DNA from: Deltaproteobacteria bacterium
Lineage (GTDB): Bacteria > Myxococcota_A > Polyangia > DRWM01 > JAAZOP01
DNA: 64,000 nt
Assembly: GCA_016218765.1 (NCBI GenBank)
Contig: JACRCZ010000068.1
Span: 29,473-93,472, forward strand
Reading direction: 5' to 3'
The notes beneath the pieces are model-generated. The model worked only from the letters and a program-made list of their open reading frames with translations, was not told the DNA's origin and made no database searches. Positions 40,689-49,041 of this stretch are shown here, one piece after another (position 1 is the first letter of the stretch; every line of letters begins with the position of its first letter). The translations under genes were made by a program, and so were the position numbers.

Positions 40689-41461
40689 TGCCGGAGGCGG
40701 ATCTGTGCCTTGTGGCCGACGGGATGGGCGGTCACCGGGCGGGGGACGTTGCGAGCGGGCTGGCGGTGGCGACGATCGCCGAGTTCTTCCGGGCATCGGA
40801 GAGCGGCGATTCGACGTGGCCGTATCGTTTCGACCCGACGATCACCTTCGAGGAGAACCGGCTGCTGACGGCGATCCAGCTTGCGAACGCGGCGATCCTG
40901 CGGCAGGCGCGGAGTCAGAGCCAGCAGCAGGGGATGGGGACGACGATCGTGGCGATGATCGCGTCTCGTTCCAAGAGCCGGCTTTTCATCGCGCACGTGG
41001 GCGATTCGCGCTGCTACCGCATCCGCAACGAGTCGATCGAGCAGCTCACGGTGGATCATTCGCTGTACAACGAGTACGCGCAGAGCATGCCGGAGTTGGG
41101 GGAGGAGCGGCTGGCGGCGCTGCCGCGGAACGTGATCACGCGGGCGCTGGGAATGCAGGAGGAGGTCCGGGTCGATCTGAAGCAGGTGGAGGCGCAGGTG
41201 GGGGACATCTACCTCCTGTGTTCCGACGGCTTGTCGACGATGGTTCCGGACAACCGCATCCTGGCGACGCTGGTGGAGAACGGCTACGAGTCGGAGCGCT
41301 CGCTCAAGGGGCTCGTCACCGCGGCGCTCGAGGCCGGCGGCGAGGACAACGTGACGATCGTGGTGGCGCGGGTGAAGGGCCTGGCGCCGCGGACGAACCG
41401 CAACAGCCGGACGACGGTGCCGCCCAAGTCCGAGGGCGAGGCGCCGCCCACCGCAGGATAG
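40616..41461 (+). CDS. PP2C-family Ser/Thr protein phosphatase
   Basis: 281 residues. Metal-binding PP2C motifs: GLEREHNEDAY, LCLVADGMGGHRAGD, GTTIVAMI, HVGDSRCYRI, CSDGLSTMV and EDNVTIVV, all with their acidic residues. Removes phosphate from Ser/Thr; likely counterpart of the Ser/Thr kinases in this window. ATG 40616 has GGAGGA. Confidence 0.93.
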   Translation: MELEVFGITDVGLEREHNEDAYLLMPEADLCLVADGMGGHRAGDVASGLAVATIAEFFRASESGDSTWPYRFDPTITFEENRLLTAIQLANAAILRQARSQSQQQGMGTTIVAMIASRSKSRLFIAHVGDSRCYRIRNESIEQLTVDHSLYNEYAQSMPELGEERLAALPRNVITRALGMQEEVRVDLKQVEAQVGDIYLLCSDGLSTMVPDNRILATLVENGYESERSLKGLVTAALEAGGEDNVTIVVARVKGLAPRTNRNSRTTVPPKSEGEAPPTAG

Positions 41462-41529
41462 CCCGGGCGGACCGCGCGGCGGCGCGGGCGGCGCCCGGGT
41501 TTCCGACCCGCGCGAGAGGAGGCAACCCG

Positions 41530-42033
41530 ATGAAGGTGACGGTGAGCCACACGTTGGACTGCTCCGCAGAGACCTTCTGGAAGCGGATCTTCTTCGATCG
41601 GGAGTACAACCAGGCGCTGTTCGCGGGCGAGATGAAGTTCCCGTCCTACGAGGTGCTCGAGCTCAAGGAGTCGCCGGAGCGGGTGGAGCGCAAGGTGCGG
41701 GTGACGCCGCCGCAGAAGGGGCCGGACATCGTGCGCAAGTTCGTGAAGGGGACGATGTCGTACGACGAGATCGGGACGTGGACGGCGTCGGACGGCGTCT
41801 ATCGTTTCCGGACGATCACCTCGACGATGACGGAGAAGATCAAGATCTCGGGAGCGGTCCGGGTGGAGCCCGCGGCGGGGGGGAAGATCGTGCGTCACGC
41901 CGACATGGAGATCGTGGTGGACGTGATGCTGGTCGGGGGTTCGATCGAGAAGTTCCTGGCGGGCGAGATCCGTTCGAACTACGACGTCGGGGCGGCGTTC
42001 ACGAACCGCTGGATTGCGGAGCGCAAGCTCTGA
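41530..42033 (+). CDS. SRPBCC-fold DUF2505-like protein
   Basis: 167 residues. Opens MKVTVSHTLDCSAETFWKRIF and continues with alternating strands and a long C-terminal helix (FLAGEIRSNYDVGAAFTNRWI), the pattern of the START/Bet v 1-like DUF2505 group. Such folds hold hydrophobic ligands; no role is known. ATG 41530 has GAGAGGAGG. Confidence 0.75.
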   Translation: MKVTVSHTLDCSAETFWKRIFFDREYNQALFAGEMKFPSYEVLELKESPERVERKVRVTPPQKGPDIVRKFVKGTMSYDEIGTWTASDGVYRFRTITSTMTEKIKISGAVRVEPAAGGKIVRHADMEIVVDVMLVGGSIEKFLAGEIRSNYDVGAAFTNRWIAERKL

Positions 42034-42086
42034 TTTCTTGCAGCGGGCGCAACGAGGCCGAGGGCGCAAAGGGGAGGAGGGGAACC

Positions 42087-44648
42087 GTGGCGAGGTTCTG
42101 CGGGTCCCTGCCGGGCGCATTGTTGATGGTGCTGGCGGCGGTGGCGGGCTGCCGTCGGCCGCCGCGGCCGGTGGATCGGGACGCGCGGAGCGATGCGGCG
42201 TGGGTCCCGCCTGCGGACGCGGGCGGGGGGGTCGTGGCGGGGCCGCCGGCGCGGGCGTTCCTGGTGGCGGAGGCGGGCGAGCTGTTGCACGGGCCGCTGG
42301 CGGCGGGTGCGATCGGCGACGTGCGGCTGGACAACGGCCGAGCGGCGTTCGTGGTGCAGGCGGTGGGGGGCGAGCCGTTCGGGTTCGCGTTGGGTGGCGG
42401 CAACCTGGTGGACGCGGCGGCGTTGCCGGACGGGCGGGACGAGCTGGCGCAGGCGTTCGTGCTCTTGGATCGGGATTTCCCGCGGCAGGCGGTGGTGCGG
42501 GAGCTGGCGATCGTGGTCGGCGAGCCCGGGGAGGCGGTGGTGCTGGCGCGGGGGAGTGATTCGCGCGATCCGGCGATTGCGGTGGAGACGGTCTACACGC
42601 TGGTACCCGGGTCGCGGGCGCTGCGGCTGACGACGGTGGTCCGCAACGGGGGCGGCGCGGTGGTTACCGGCTACGAGGTCGGGGACGCGGTGGAGTGGGG
42701 TGCGGCCGACCCGTGGGTCGGGGGTCAGCCCGGGTGTCCCGAGCGGGATTCCGGGGACCGCGTGTCGCGGCTCGCGGCGGTGGGCAAGCACGGGTCGTAC
42801 GCGTACCTGGGCGCGGATCCCGGTGGTTTCGCGTGCGACGATTCCGCGGCGTGGGCCAACACGGTGCTGGGTGCGTTCGAGCTGGAGCCCGGGGGCGGTG
42901 CGGGTGGGCGCGGCGTGACGGTGGTGCGCTGGCTGGCGGTGGGGGAGCGTGCGGACACGTCGAGCGCGGTGGCGGCGGCGATGGAGGCGCGAGGGGACGT
43001 GCTGGAGTGCGTGGCGGTGGAGGCGCTGGGGCCGGACGACGCGCCGGTGTCGTCGGCCACGGTGCGGCTGACGCGGGGCGCGGCGGGGCCGCCGGAGACG
43101 CTGGTGACGGACGCTGCGGGGCGTGCGGTGGCGTTGTTGCCGCGGGGGAGGTGGCGTGCCGCGGCGGAGGCGCCGGGGCGAGCGGGAGCGGGGGTGGTGG
43201 AGGTGCGGGTACCGGTCGCGGGGGCGGTGGCGTTGCCGTTGACGGCGGCGGGGCGGCTGGAGCTGGACGTCCTGACGGCGGAGGTGGAGGGCGGGGACGG
43301 GGAGCGGGCGCCGGTGCGGGTCACGGTCCGCGGGGTGCCGCCGACGCCGGACCCCGAGTTCGGTGGGCGGTTCGACGCCGGCGGTTTCGGCCGTTCGTTC
43401 GTGCTGGCGGACGGCCGGGGTTCGCGTGCGTTGCCGCCCGGGTCGTACGAGGTGCTGGTGACGCGGGGGCCGGAGTACGACCTGGTGGAGCAGGCTGTGG
43501 ACGTGGCGCCGGGCGGGTCGGCGACGGTGCGCGGGACGCTGGTGCGGCGGCTGGAGACGCCGGGCTGGCTGGGGGTGGATCCGCACGTGCACACGTGGGC
43601 GAGCGTCGACAGCGGGGTTTCGGGGCGGAGCCGGGTGCTGGGGTGTGCGGGCGAGGGGGTGGAGGTGGCGATCGCGACGGACCACAACGTCGTCACGGAT
43701 CCGGCGCGCGACGTGGAGGATCTCGGCTTGTCGCGATGGATCGTGGGCCTGTCCGGGACGGAGGTCACGACGGATCTCTCGGGCGAGCCGGTGGGGCACG
43801 TGAACGTCTTTCCGTTGGCGGTCGACCCGTTGCGGCCGCCGGGTGCGGCCGCGCTGCCGTGGCTCGACGTGGGTTTCGCGGACCTGGTGGCCGGGGCGGG
43901 GCGGCTGCCGGGGGTGCTGGTGCAGATCAACCACCCGCGCTCGCCGTTCAACGGGACGTATGCGCTGCTGGGGGTGGGGACGGCGGACGACGCGGCGCCG
44001 GCGTCGTTGGGTTTGGGGGGCGACCTGCTGGAGGTGGCGAACGGGCTGGGGTGGGCCGGCACGTTCGACGCGGCGGCGGACTGGGCGCGGCTGGCGCGTT
44101 GCGGGCGGCGCATCGTGCCGACGGGCGGGTCGGACGCGCACGCGATGGACGACTCGACGTGCGGCACGCCGCGCACGTGGGTTTTCGCGGGGCGCGATCG
44201 GCCCGAGGGAGCGACGCCGGAGGTCCTGGCGAACGGGTTCCGTTCGGGTCGGGTGGTGGTTTCGACGGGTCCGTTCGTGGTGTTGCGGGTGGACGACGTG
44301 CCGGCGGGGGGCATGGCGGTGCCGCGGGAGCGCGGGGTGTTGGTGCAGGTGCGGGTGGAGGCGGCGCCGTGGGTGGACGTGCGGCGGGTGCGGGTGTTGC
44401 AGAACGGGGCTGAGGTGTTGTCGCTGGTGCCGACGGCGCGGATGCCGGAGCTGGTGCGTCTGGAGGTGCAGGAGCCGCTGGCGGTGCCCGGTGACGCGGC
44501 GATCTGGGTCGAGGTCGACGGGGACGCGGCGTTGCCGACGCTTCCCGTGGCCTCGCCGATCCGTCCCTGGGCGTTGAGTGCGCCGGTGTGGGTGGACGCG
44601 GACGGGGACGGGGCGGTGCGGATGGGGGGGGCGGCGTGCGGGGGGTGA
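42087..44648 (+). CDS. Lipoprotein with PHP-type metal-dependent phosphoesterase domain
   Basis: 853 residues. Lipobox A-V-A-G-C near residue 24, beta-rich N-terminal domain (about 50-300), carboxypeptidase regulatory-like segments (about 310-480), then a PHP-like domain (about 495-760). The latter shows GVDPHVHTWASVDSG, ATDHNVV, QINHPRSPF and TGGSDAHAMDD, enough His/Asp ligands for a metal centre. PHP domains hydrolyse phosphoesters; here on the cell surface or in the periplasm, substrate unknown. GTG 42087 has GGAGG. It ends 3 nt from the convergent diguanylate cyclase gene. Confidence 0.78.
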   Translation: MARFCGSLPGALLMVLAAVAGCRRPPRPVDRDARSDAAWVPPADAGGGVVAGPPARAFLVAEAGELLHGPLAAGAIGDVRLDNGRAAFVVQAVGGEPFGFALGGGNLVDAAALPDGRDELAQAFVLLDRDFPRQAVVRELAIVVGEPGEAVVLARGSDSRDPAIAVETVYTLVPGSRALRLTTVVRNGGGAVVTGYEVGDAVEWGAADPWVGGQPGCPERDSGDRVSRLAAVGKHGSYAYLGADPGGFACDDSAAWANTVLGAFELEPGGGAGGRGVTVVRWLAVGERADTSSAVAAAMEARGDVLECVAVEALGPDDAPVSSATVRLTRGAAGPPETLVTDAAGRAVALLPRGRWRAAAEAPGRAGAGVVEVRVPVAGAVALPLTAAGRLELDVLTAEVEGGDGERAPVRVTVRGVPPTPDPEFGGRFDAGGFGRSFVLADGRGSRALPPGSYEVLVTRGPEYDLVEQAVDVAPGGSATVRGTLVRRLETPGWLGVDPHVHTWASVDSGVSGRSRVLGCAGEGVEVAIATDHNVVTDPARDVEDLGLSRWIVGLSGTEVTTDLSGEPVGHVNVFPLAVDPLRPPGAAALPWLDVGFADLVAGAGRLPGVLVQINHPRSPFNGTYALLGVGTADDAAPASLGLGGDLLEVANGLGWAGTFDAAADWARLARCGRRIVPTGGSDAHAMDDSTCGTPRTWVFAGRDRPEGATPEVLANGFRSGRVVVSTGPFVVLRVDDVPAGGMAVPRERGVLVQVRVEAAPWVDVRRVRVLQNGAEVLSLVPTARMPELVRLEVQEPLAVPGDAAIWVEVDGDAALPTLPVASPIRPWALSAPVWVDADGDGAVRMGGAACGG

Positions 44649-44651
44649 GCC

Positions 44652-46844
44652 CTACGCTGCCACGGTGCGGTTCCTGCCGCCCTGCTTGGCCTTGTAGAGC
44701 AGCTCGTCGGCGACCTGGACGAGGCGGGCCTTGTCGGAGGCGTGGAGCGGGAAGGTGGCGACGCCGAGCGAGCAGGTGACGTGGAAGGGGCCCTGTTCGG
44801 CGGCGAAGGTGCGAGCGGCGAGTTCCTTGCGGATGCGTTCGGCCAGGAGCTTCGCGCCGGCGGTGTCGGTTTCCTCGCACAGGACGACGAACTCCTCGCC
44901 GCCCAGGCGGGCGACGACGTCGAGATCGCGCTTGCAGCCCAGGAGCACTTCGCCGAAGCCCTTGAGGACGACGTCGCCGACGGGATGGCCGTAGGTGTCG
45001 TTGACCTTCTTGAAGTGATCGATGTCGCACATGATGAGCGAGAGCGGCTTGCGGTAGCGCTCGGCGGACTTCGTGCGGCGTTCCAGCTCGCCGTCGAAGG
45101 TGCGGCGGTTGGCGAGGCCGGTGAGCTGGTCGGTGGTGGCGAGCTCGGCGAGGCGGCGGACCATGCGGGCGTTGAGCAGGCTGCTGGCGACCTGATTGGC
45201 GAGGACCTGGAGGAGGGGGCGGACGTCGTCGCGGAAGGCGCCGTTGCGGCGTGCGGCGAGGACGAGGGCGCCGAGGGCGGATTCGCCGACGACGAGGGGG
45301 AGGACGAGGAGGGAGTTCATGCCCGGGCGCTCGCCGCGGCGAGCGACGACGACCTGGCCGCGGGCGTCGAAGTCGCCGCGGTAGGGCAGGTAGTGGCGGG
45401 TGCGGACGGCGATGGCGACGAGGGACTGGTTGTCGTCGAAGGCGAGCTGGGCGAGGTCGGCGGCGGCGTGGCCGGAGGCGCGGCGGACCTGGTGGCGGCC
45501 GGTGCGTTCGTCGCAGGCGACGAGGGCGGCGAAGTCGAAGTCGACGATGGCGCGTGCCGCCTCGATGGCACCGGTCTCGACGTCGTCCTCGCGGATGGTG
45601 TTGGAGAGGCGTTCGGAGGCTTGCAGGAGCTGTCCCTGCTCGCGCTTGGTGCGCTCGAGCTGGAGGAAGGCGCGTTCGTTCTGGATGGTGCGCGCGACGC
45701 GTTCGGCGGCGCGGACGATGATCTTCTGTTCGCGGCCGCCGAAGGCGTCCGGCTCGAGGCGGTCGACGACGAGGACGCCGCGCCAGTCTTCGCCGTCGCG
45801 GAAGGGGACGGCGAGGAAGGAGCCGACGCGGATGGGGCCGCGGTAGTAGGGGAGGCCGCGGTAGTCGGGGCGGAGGTTGCCGAGGGTGAGGGCGCCGCCG
45901 GTGCGCATGGCGGCGCCGGCGACGCCGTCGCCGACGCCGAACGGGCCGCATTCGATCTCGTCGGCTTCGGTGGCGATCTCGGCGAGCTTGAGGGAGGCGC
46001 GCTCGCGGTCGACGAGGAGGACGGCGCAGGTGTGGAGGCAGAGGCTCTGGCGCAGGAGGTCGAGGGTATCGAAGAGGGTCTCCTGGATCTGGTGGACGGC
46101 GGCGACGGTGCCGGAGAGCGGGTCGCGGAGGCGGCGTTCGGAGCCTGCGGCGTCGTCGGGCGGGAGGGGCGCGTCGGTGGCGGGGGTGGGGGCTTCGGTG
46201 AGGCGGAAGTCGCGGGCGGCCTCGCGCACGCGGGCCAGTGCGTGGCGCAGGCGCATCTCGCCGCGGTGGCGCAGGCGGAAGATCTCGGTGTGGGTGAAGA
46301 CGAGGTTCAGGAGGGCGAAGAAGCCGATGAACACGCCGTGGACGACGAGCAGGTCGCGGTCGGGGCCGTAGCGGACGAGGATCAGGGCGGCGTCGAGGGC
46401 GGCGGCGGCGAGGGTGAGGGCGATGCCGAGGAGGCGGGGGTAGAAGGAGACGAAGAAGGCGACGACGACGTAGAGGAGGGGGTGGAGGGCCGAGCGTGCG
46501 CCGCCGGTGAACTCGACGATGGCGAGGGTGAGGACGAGGATGAGGGCGCCGAGCTCGAGGTCGAGGCGCAGGCGCGGGAGGAGGAGGAAGCGCAGGGTGC
46601 GTTCGGAGGCGGCGGGAGCGACGTCGGCGGCGTCGCGGTCCTCGCGGAAGCGGTGCCAAGCGGCGCGGGTGAAGAAGAGCCCCCAGACGACGAGGGCCGC
46701 GAGGGAGGTCCAGGGGAGGACATGTCCCGCGGGCCGGAAGGCGCCGGCTGCCGTGAGGCCGGCGAAGGAGCCGGCGAAGAGGAAGGCGAGCTGCGCGCGC
46801 GCCGTGCGGCGGAGGAAGCCCAGGGAGCGGACGACGGTGCGCAC
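44652..46844 (-). CDS. Membrane GAF-GAF-GGDEF diguanylate cyclase
   Basis: About 730 residues. Six or so TM helices (about 10-190), two GAF-like domains (about 230-390 and 410-550), GGDEF domain (about 565-730). Active site GGEEF is intact, and RDLD lies exactly five residues before it, the inhibitory I-site, so product feedback by c-di-GMP is expected. Makes c-di-GMP from two GTP. GTG 46844 lacks a clear ribosome-binding site; the start is uncertain by a few codons. Confidence 0.9.
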   Translation of the reverse strand: MRTVVRSLGFLRRTARAQLAFLFAGSFAGLTAAGAFRPAGHVLPWTSLAALVVWGLFFTRAAWHRFREDRDAADVAPAASERTLRFLLLPRLRLDLELGALILVLTLAIVEFTGGARSALHPLLYVVVAFFVSFYPRLLGIALTLAAAALDAALILVRYGPDRDLLVVHGVFIGFFALLNLVFTHTEIFRLRHRGEMRLRHALARVREAARDFRLTEAPTPATDAPLPPDDAAGSERRLRDPLSGTVAAVHQIQETLFDTLDLLRQSLCLHTCAVLLVDRERASLKLAEIATEADEIECGPFGVGDGVAGAAMRTGGALTLGNLRPDYRGLPYYRGPIRVGSFLAVPFRDGEDWRGVLVVDRLEPDAFGGREQKIIVRAAERVARTIQNERAFLQLERTKREQGQLLQASERLSNTIREDDVETGAIEAARAIVDFDFAALVACDERTGRHQVRRASGHAAADLAQLAFDDNQSLVAIAVRTRHYLPYRGDFDARGQVVVARRGERPGMNSLLVLPLVVGESALGALVLAARRNGAFRDDVRPLLQVLANQVASSLLNARMVRRLAELATTDQLTGLANRRTFDGELERRTKSAERYRKPLSLIMCDIDHFKKVNDTYGHPVGDVVLKGFGEVLLGCKRDLDVVARLGGEEFVVLCEETDTAGAKLLAERIRKELAARTFAAEQGPFHVTCSLGVATFPLHASDKARLVQVADELLYKAKQGGRNRTVAA

Positions 46845-46890
46845 GGGGTCGAGGGTACGCGTGTGGATGGCGGGGGCCAAATTAAGGGAA

Positions 46891-46960
46891 ACCACAGATG
46901 GACACAGATGGACACAGATAGGGGGGGAACAGGCAACCGGCGACCGGCAACCGGCGACGG
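46891..46960. repeat. Two dispersed repeats in tandem
   Basis: ACCACAGATGGACACAGATGG (46891-46920, three ACAGATG units) followed by GAACAGGCAACCGGCGACCGG (46926-46960). The first type occurs once here; the second recurs at 6628, 39341 and 50140. They lie between the diguanylate cyclase and radical SAM genes. Confidence 0.65.
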
Positions 46961-46996
46961 GAGATGATGATGGCCGGCTGCAGGTTGCGACCGGTA

Positions 46997-48100
46997 TCAG
47001 TGCGGCTCGAGGTGGTCCTGGTAGAACTTGCGGTGGAAGATCTCGTTGTGTTCGGCGTGGAGGATGTTGCCGACGTGGTCGGCGACGGGCAGGACCATGC
47101 GTTCGTGCTCGCAGAGGAAGGGTGGCACTTCGCAGACGTCGCCGGTGGTGCGGTGGTTGACGCAGCCGCACCAGTTGGAGCAGCGGCCGTCCAGGTCGCA
47201 GCCCTCGCACTTGGGTCGCGGCTTGCGGTTGAGCTCGACGAGCTCCCAGCGTTTGGCGGCGTCGAAGCCGGCGCGGACGTCGCCGATGCGGAAGCGCAGG
47301 TCGGTTTCGGGGCGGACGAACTGGACGCAGGGGTAGATTTCGCCGGACGGTGCGACGGAGAAGGAGGTGGCGCCCATGTCGCAGACGACGCCGCGGCGGA
47401 CGGGGCCCAGGGCGTGGGTGCGGATCTTCTCGTCGAAGGTGGAGAAGTAGATCTCCTCGCCGCGGCGGTGCCGTGCGACGTAGTCGTCGGCGACCTGGCG
47501 GTAGCCGCGCTCGAGCTTGCGCAGCGTCGCGCGGTCCCACTCGCCGCCGAAGTCGGGGGAGAGGATGACCTTGTCGATGCCGTGTGCGAAGAGGTACGTC
47601 ATCGCGGGGCCGAGGTTGTCGGCGGTGGCGGGGGTGACGACGGCGATGACGATGAGGACGAGCGAGCGGGAGCGGATGGCGTCGAGGCGTTCCATGAGCT
47701 GGGCGTGGGAGCCGCGGCCGGCGGTGGTGACGCGGTTGGCGTCGTGGCTCTTGGCGTCGCCGTCGAGGGAGAGGGCGAAGAGGACCTTGTGGCGGCGGCA
47801 CCATTCGAGGCGGTGGTCGTCGAAGAGGAGGCCGTTGGTGGTCATGCGGAAGGAGGCGGCCTTGCCGCGGGCCTTGGCGACCTGCTCGGCGTATGCGACG
47901 GTTTCGCGGACGAGGTCGTATTCGAGGAGGGGCTCGCCGCCCATGAAGGAGACGGTGAAGCGGGGGTCGGCGTTGTCGGCGACGAGGTCGACGGCGGCGC
48001 GCGCGACGTCGGGGGTCATGCGTGCGGCGGTCTTGTCGCCGACGTAGCAGTAGCGGCAGCGCAGGTTGCAGCCGCCGGTGACGTGCAGGACGGCCTTCAT
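46997..48100 (-). CDS. Radical SAM/SPASM peptide-maturase-like enzyme
   Basis: 367 residues. Radical SAM cluster motif CNLRCRYCY at residues 11-19, GGEPLLEY (SAM binding), TTNG, and a C-terminal SPASM region with many Cys (CVQF, CEGCDLDGRCSNWCGC, CEVPPFLC) able to hold two auxiliary 4Fe-4S clusters. This is the layout of peptide-modifying maturases and anaerobic sulfatase-maturing enzymes; no sulfatase is near. ATG 48100 lies 5 nt after the stop of the acidic protein at 48106-48987, and a paralogue of that protein is just upstream, so they are the natural substrate candidates. Confidence 0.9.
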   Translation of the reverse strand: MKAVLHVTGGCNLRCRYCYVGDKTAARMTPDVARAAVDLVADNADPRFTVSFMGGEPLLEYDLVRETVAYAEQVAKARGKAASFRMTTNGLLFDDHRLEWCRRHKVLFALSLDGDAKSHDANRVTTAGRGSHAQLMERLDAIRSRSLVLIVIAVVTPATADNLGPAMTYLFAHGIDKVILSPDFGGEWDRATLRKLERGYRQVADDYVARHRRGEEIYFSTFDEKIRTHALGPVRRGVVCDMGATSFSVAPSGEIYPCVQFVRPETDLRFRIGDVRAGFDAAKRWELVELNRKPRPKCEGCDLDGRCSNWCGCVNHRTTGDVCEVPPFLCEHERMVLPVADHVGNILHAEHNEIFHRKFYQDHLEPH

Positions 48101-48105
48101 GGGCG

Positions 48106-48987
48106 CTAGATGAGACCGTCGCGGCGCAGGGCGTCAAGGAGATCGCGGACGGCCTGGCGGACTTCTTCCTCGGCGCGGGCGCGATCGTAGTCCTCGATGT
48201 AGCCGTCGTAGTCCCAGACGTCGTAGGGGTGATCGGCGGAGCGCAGGACGGAGACGGCGGCGCGCGCGTCGTCGCGGAGCCGGCCGAGGTAGGCTTCCTC
48301 GGTATCGGTGAGGCCGTCGGGGTCGCCGGAGAGGTCCTCGTCGTCGCCGGCTTCCTCGGTGGCGAACTCGAAGCCGACGGCGGGGCGCAGGCCGCCGGGG
48401 CACTCGGGGGTCGTTTCGACGGCGACTTCGGGGGCGAGGAGGTCGACTTCGGCCGCGACGCCGGAGGTGGAGGCGCCGTCGCGCATGAAGAACGATTCGT
48501 CCTCGAGGGCGCGCTCGGCCAGGACCGGCGCCTCGCACGGATTGGCGGGGGTGGCGGTTTCGGCGACGACGGTCTCGGCGATGAGGGCGCGTCCTTCGGC
48601 TTCGGTGAGGTAGCGGACGTAGTGGACGCCTTCGGGCCGGCCGCCGGCGATCATGGAGTCGGTGTCGTCGACGTCCGTCGCGGCGTCGTCGGTGACTTCG
48701 GCGACGACCTCGGCCAGGACTTCGAGCTCGACTTCGACCGAGGCGTCGTCGGTGACTTCGGCGGCGTCGGTGGCGTCGGCGGCGTCGGGTTCCGTGCCTG
48801 CGAGGTTGAGGCCGCCGTCGCAGGCGCCGCCTGCGGCGCCGAGGCCCAGGGCCGCGGCGGGGACGGCGGCGGCGCGAACGAGGCGCCGGCGGAGCGGGTC
48901 GGCGCGTTTCGCGTCGCGATGTCGCGAGGGGTATTTCGCGATCCGGTACTTTCGTACTCGCTTCACCGTGAGTCGTCCGTGTCGCAT
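48106..48987 (-). CDS. Acidic exported protein with YPSRH leader, copy B (candidate maturase substrate)
   Basis: 293 residues. Arg/Lys-rich leader with conserved KYPSRHRDAKR (about 16-28), hydrophobic segment RAAAVPAAALGLGAAGGAC (about 38-56; the C is not in a canonical lipobox), shared GGLNLAGTEPDAAD, a variable Glu/Asp/Val/Thr stretch, then conserved blocks RYLTEAEGRALIAETV, PAVGFEFATEEAGDDEDL and a C-terminal helix ending in ALRRDGLI. ATG 48987 has GGAGG. No known family recognised. About 54 nt behind copy A and 5 nt ahead of the radical SAM gene. Confidence 0.8.
   Translation of the reverse strand: MRHGRLTVKRVRKYRIAKYPSRHRDAKRADPLRRRLVRAAAVPAAALGLGAAGGACDGGLNLAGTEPDAADATDAAEVTDDASVEVELEVLAEVVAEVTDDAATDVDDTDSMIAGGRPEGVHYVRYLTEAEGRALIAETVVAETATPANPCEAPVLAERALEDESFFMRDGASTSGVAAEVDLLAPEVAVETTPECPGGLRPAVGFEFATEEAGDDEDLSGDPDGLTDTEEAYLGRLRDDARAAVSVLRSADHPYDVWDYDGYIEDYDRARAEEEVRQAVRDLLDALRRDGLI
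48766..48873. repeat. Near-identical segment shared with 49732-49839
   Basis: Over about 105 bp this and 49732-49839 differ at about 6 positions, with a 44-bp perfect core covering the codons for GGACDGGLNLAGTEP, while the flanking parts of the two genes are much more diverged. Confidence 0.85.
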
Positions 48988-49041
48988 CCTACGTCCTCCA
49001 TCCCCGCGCTTCCCGTACTCCCCGCACTTCCCGCACTTCGC

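Noticed and set aside
46997..48100. Radical SAM gene as an anaerobic sulfatase-maturing enzyme
   Set aside because: No sulfatase with a CxPxR or SxPxR motif lies in the window, while two candidate substrates are directly coupled.
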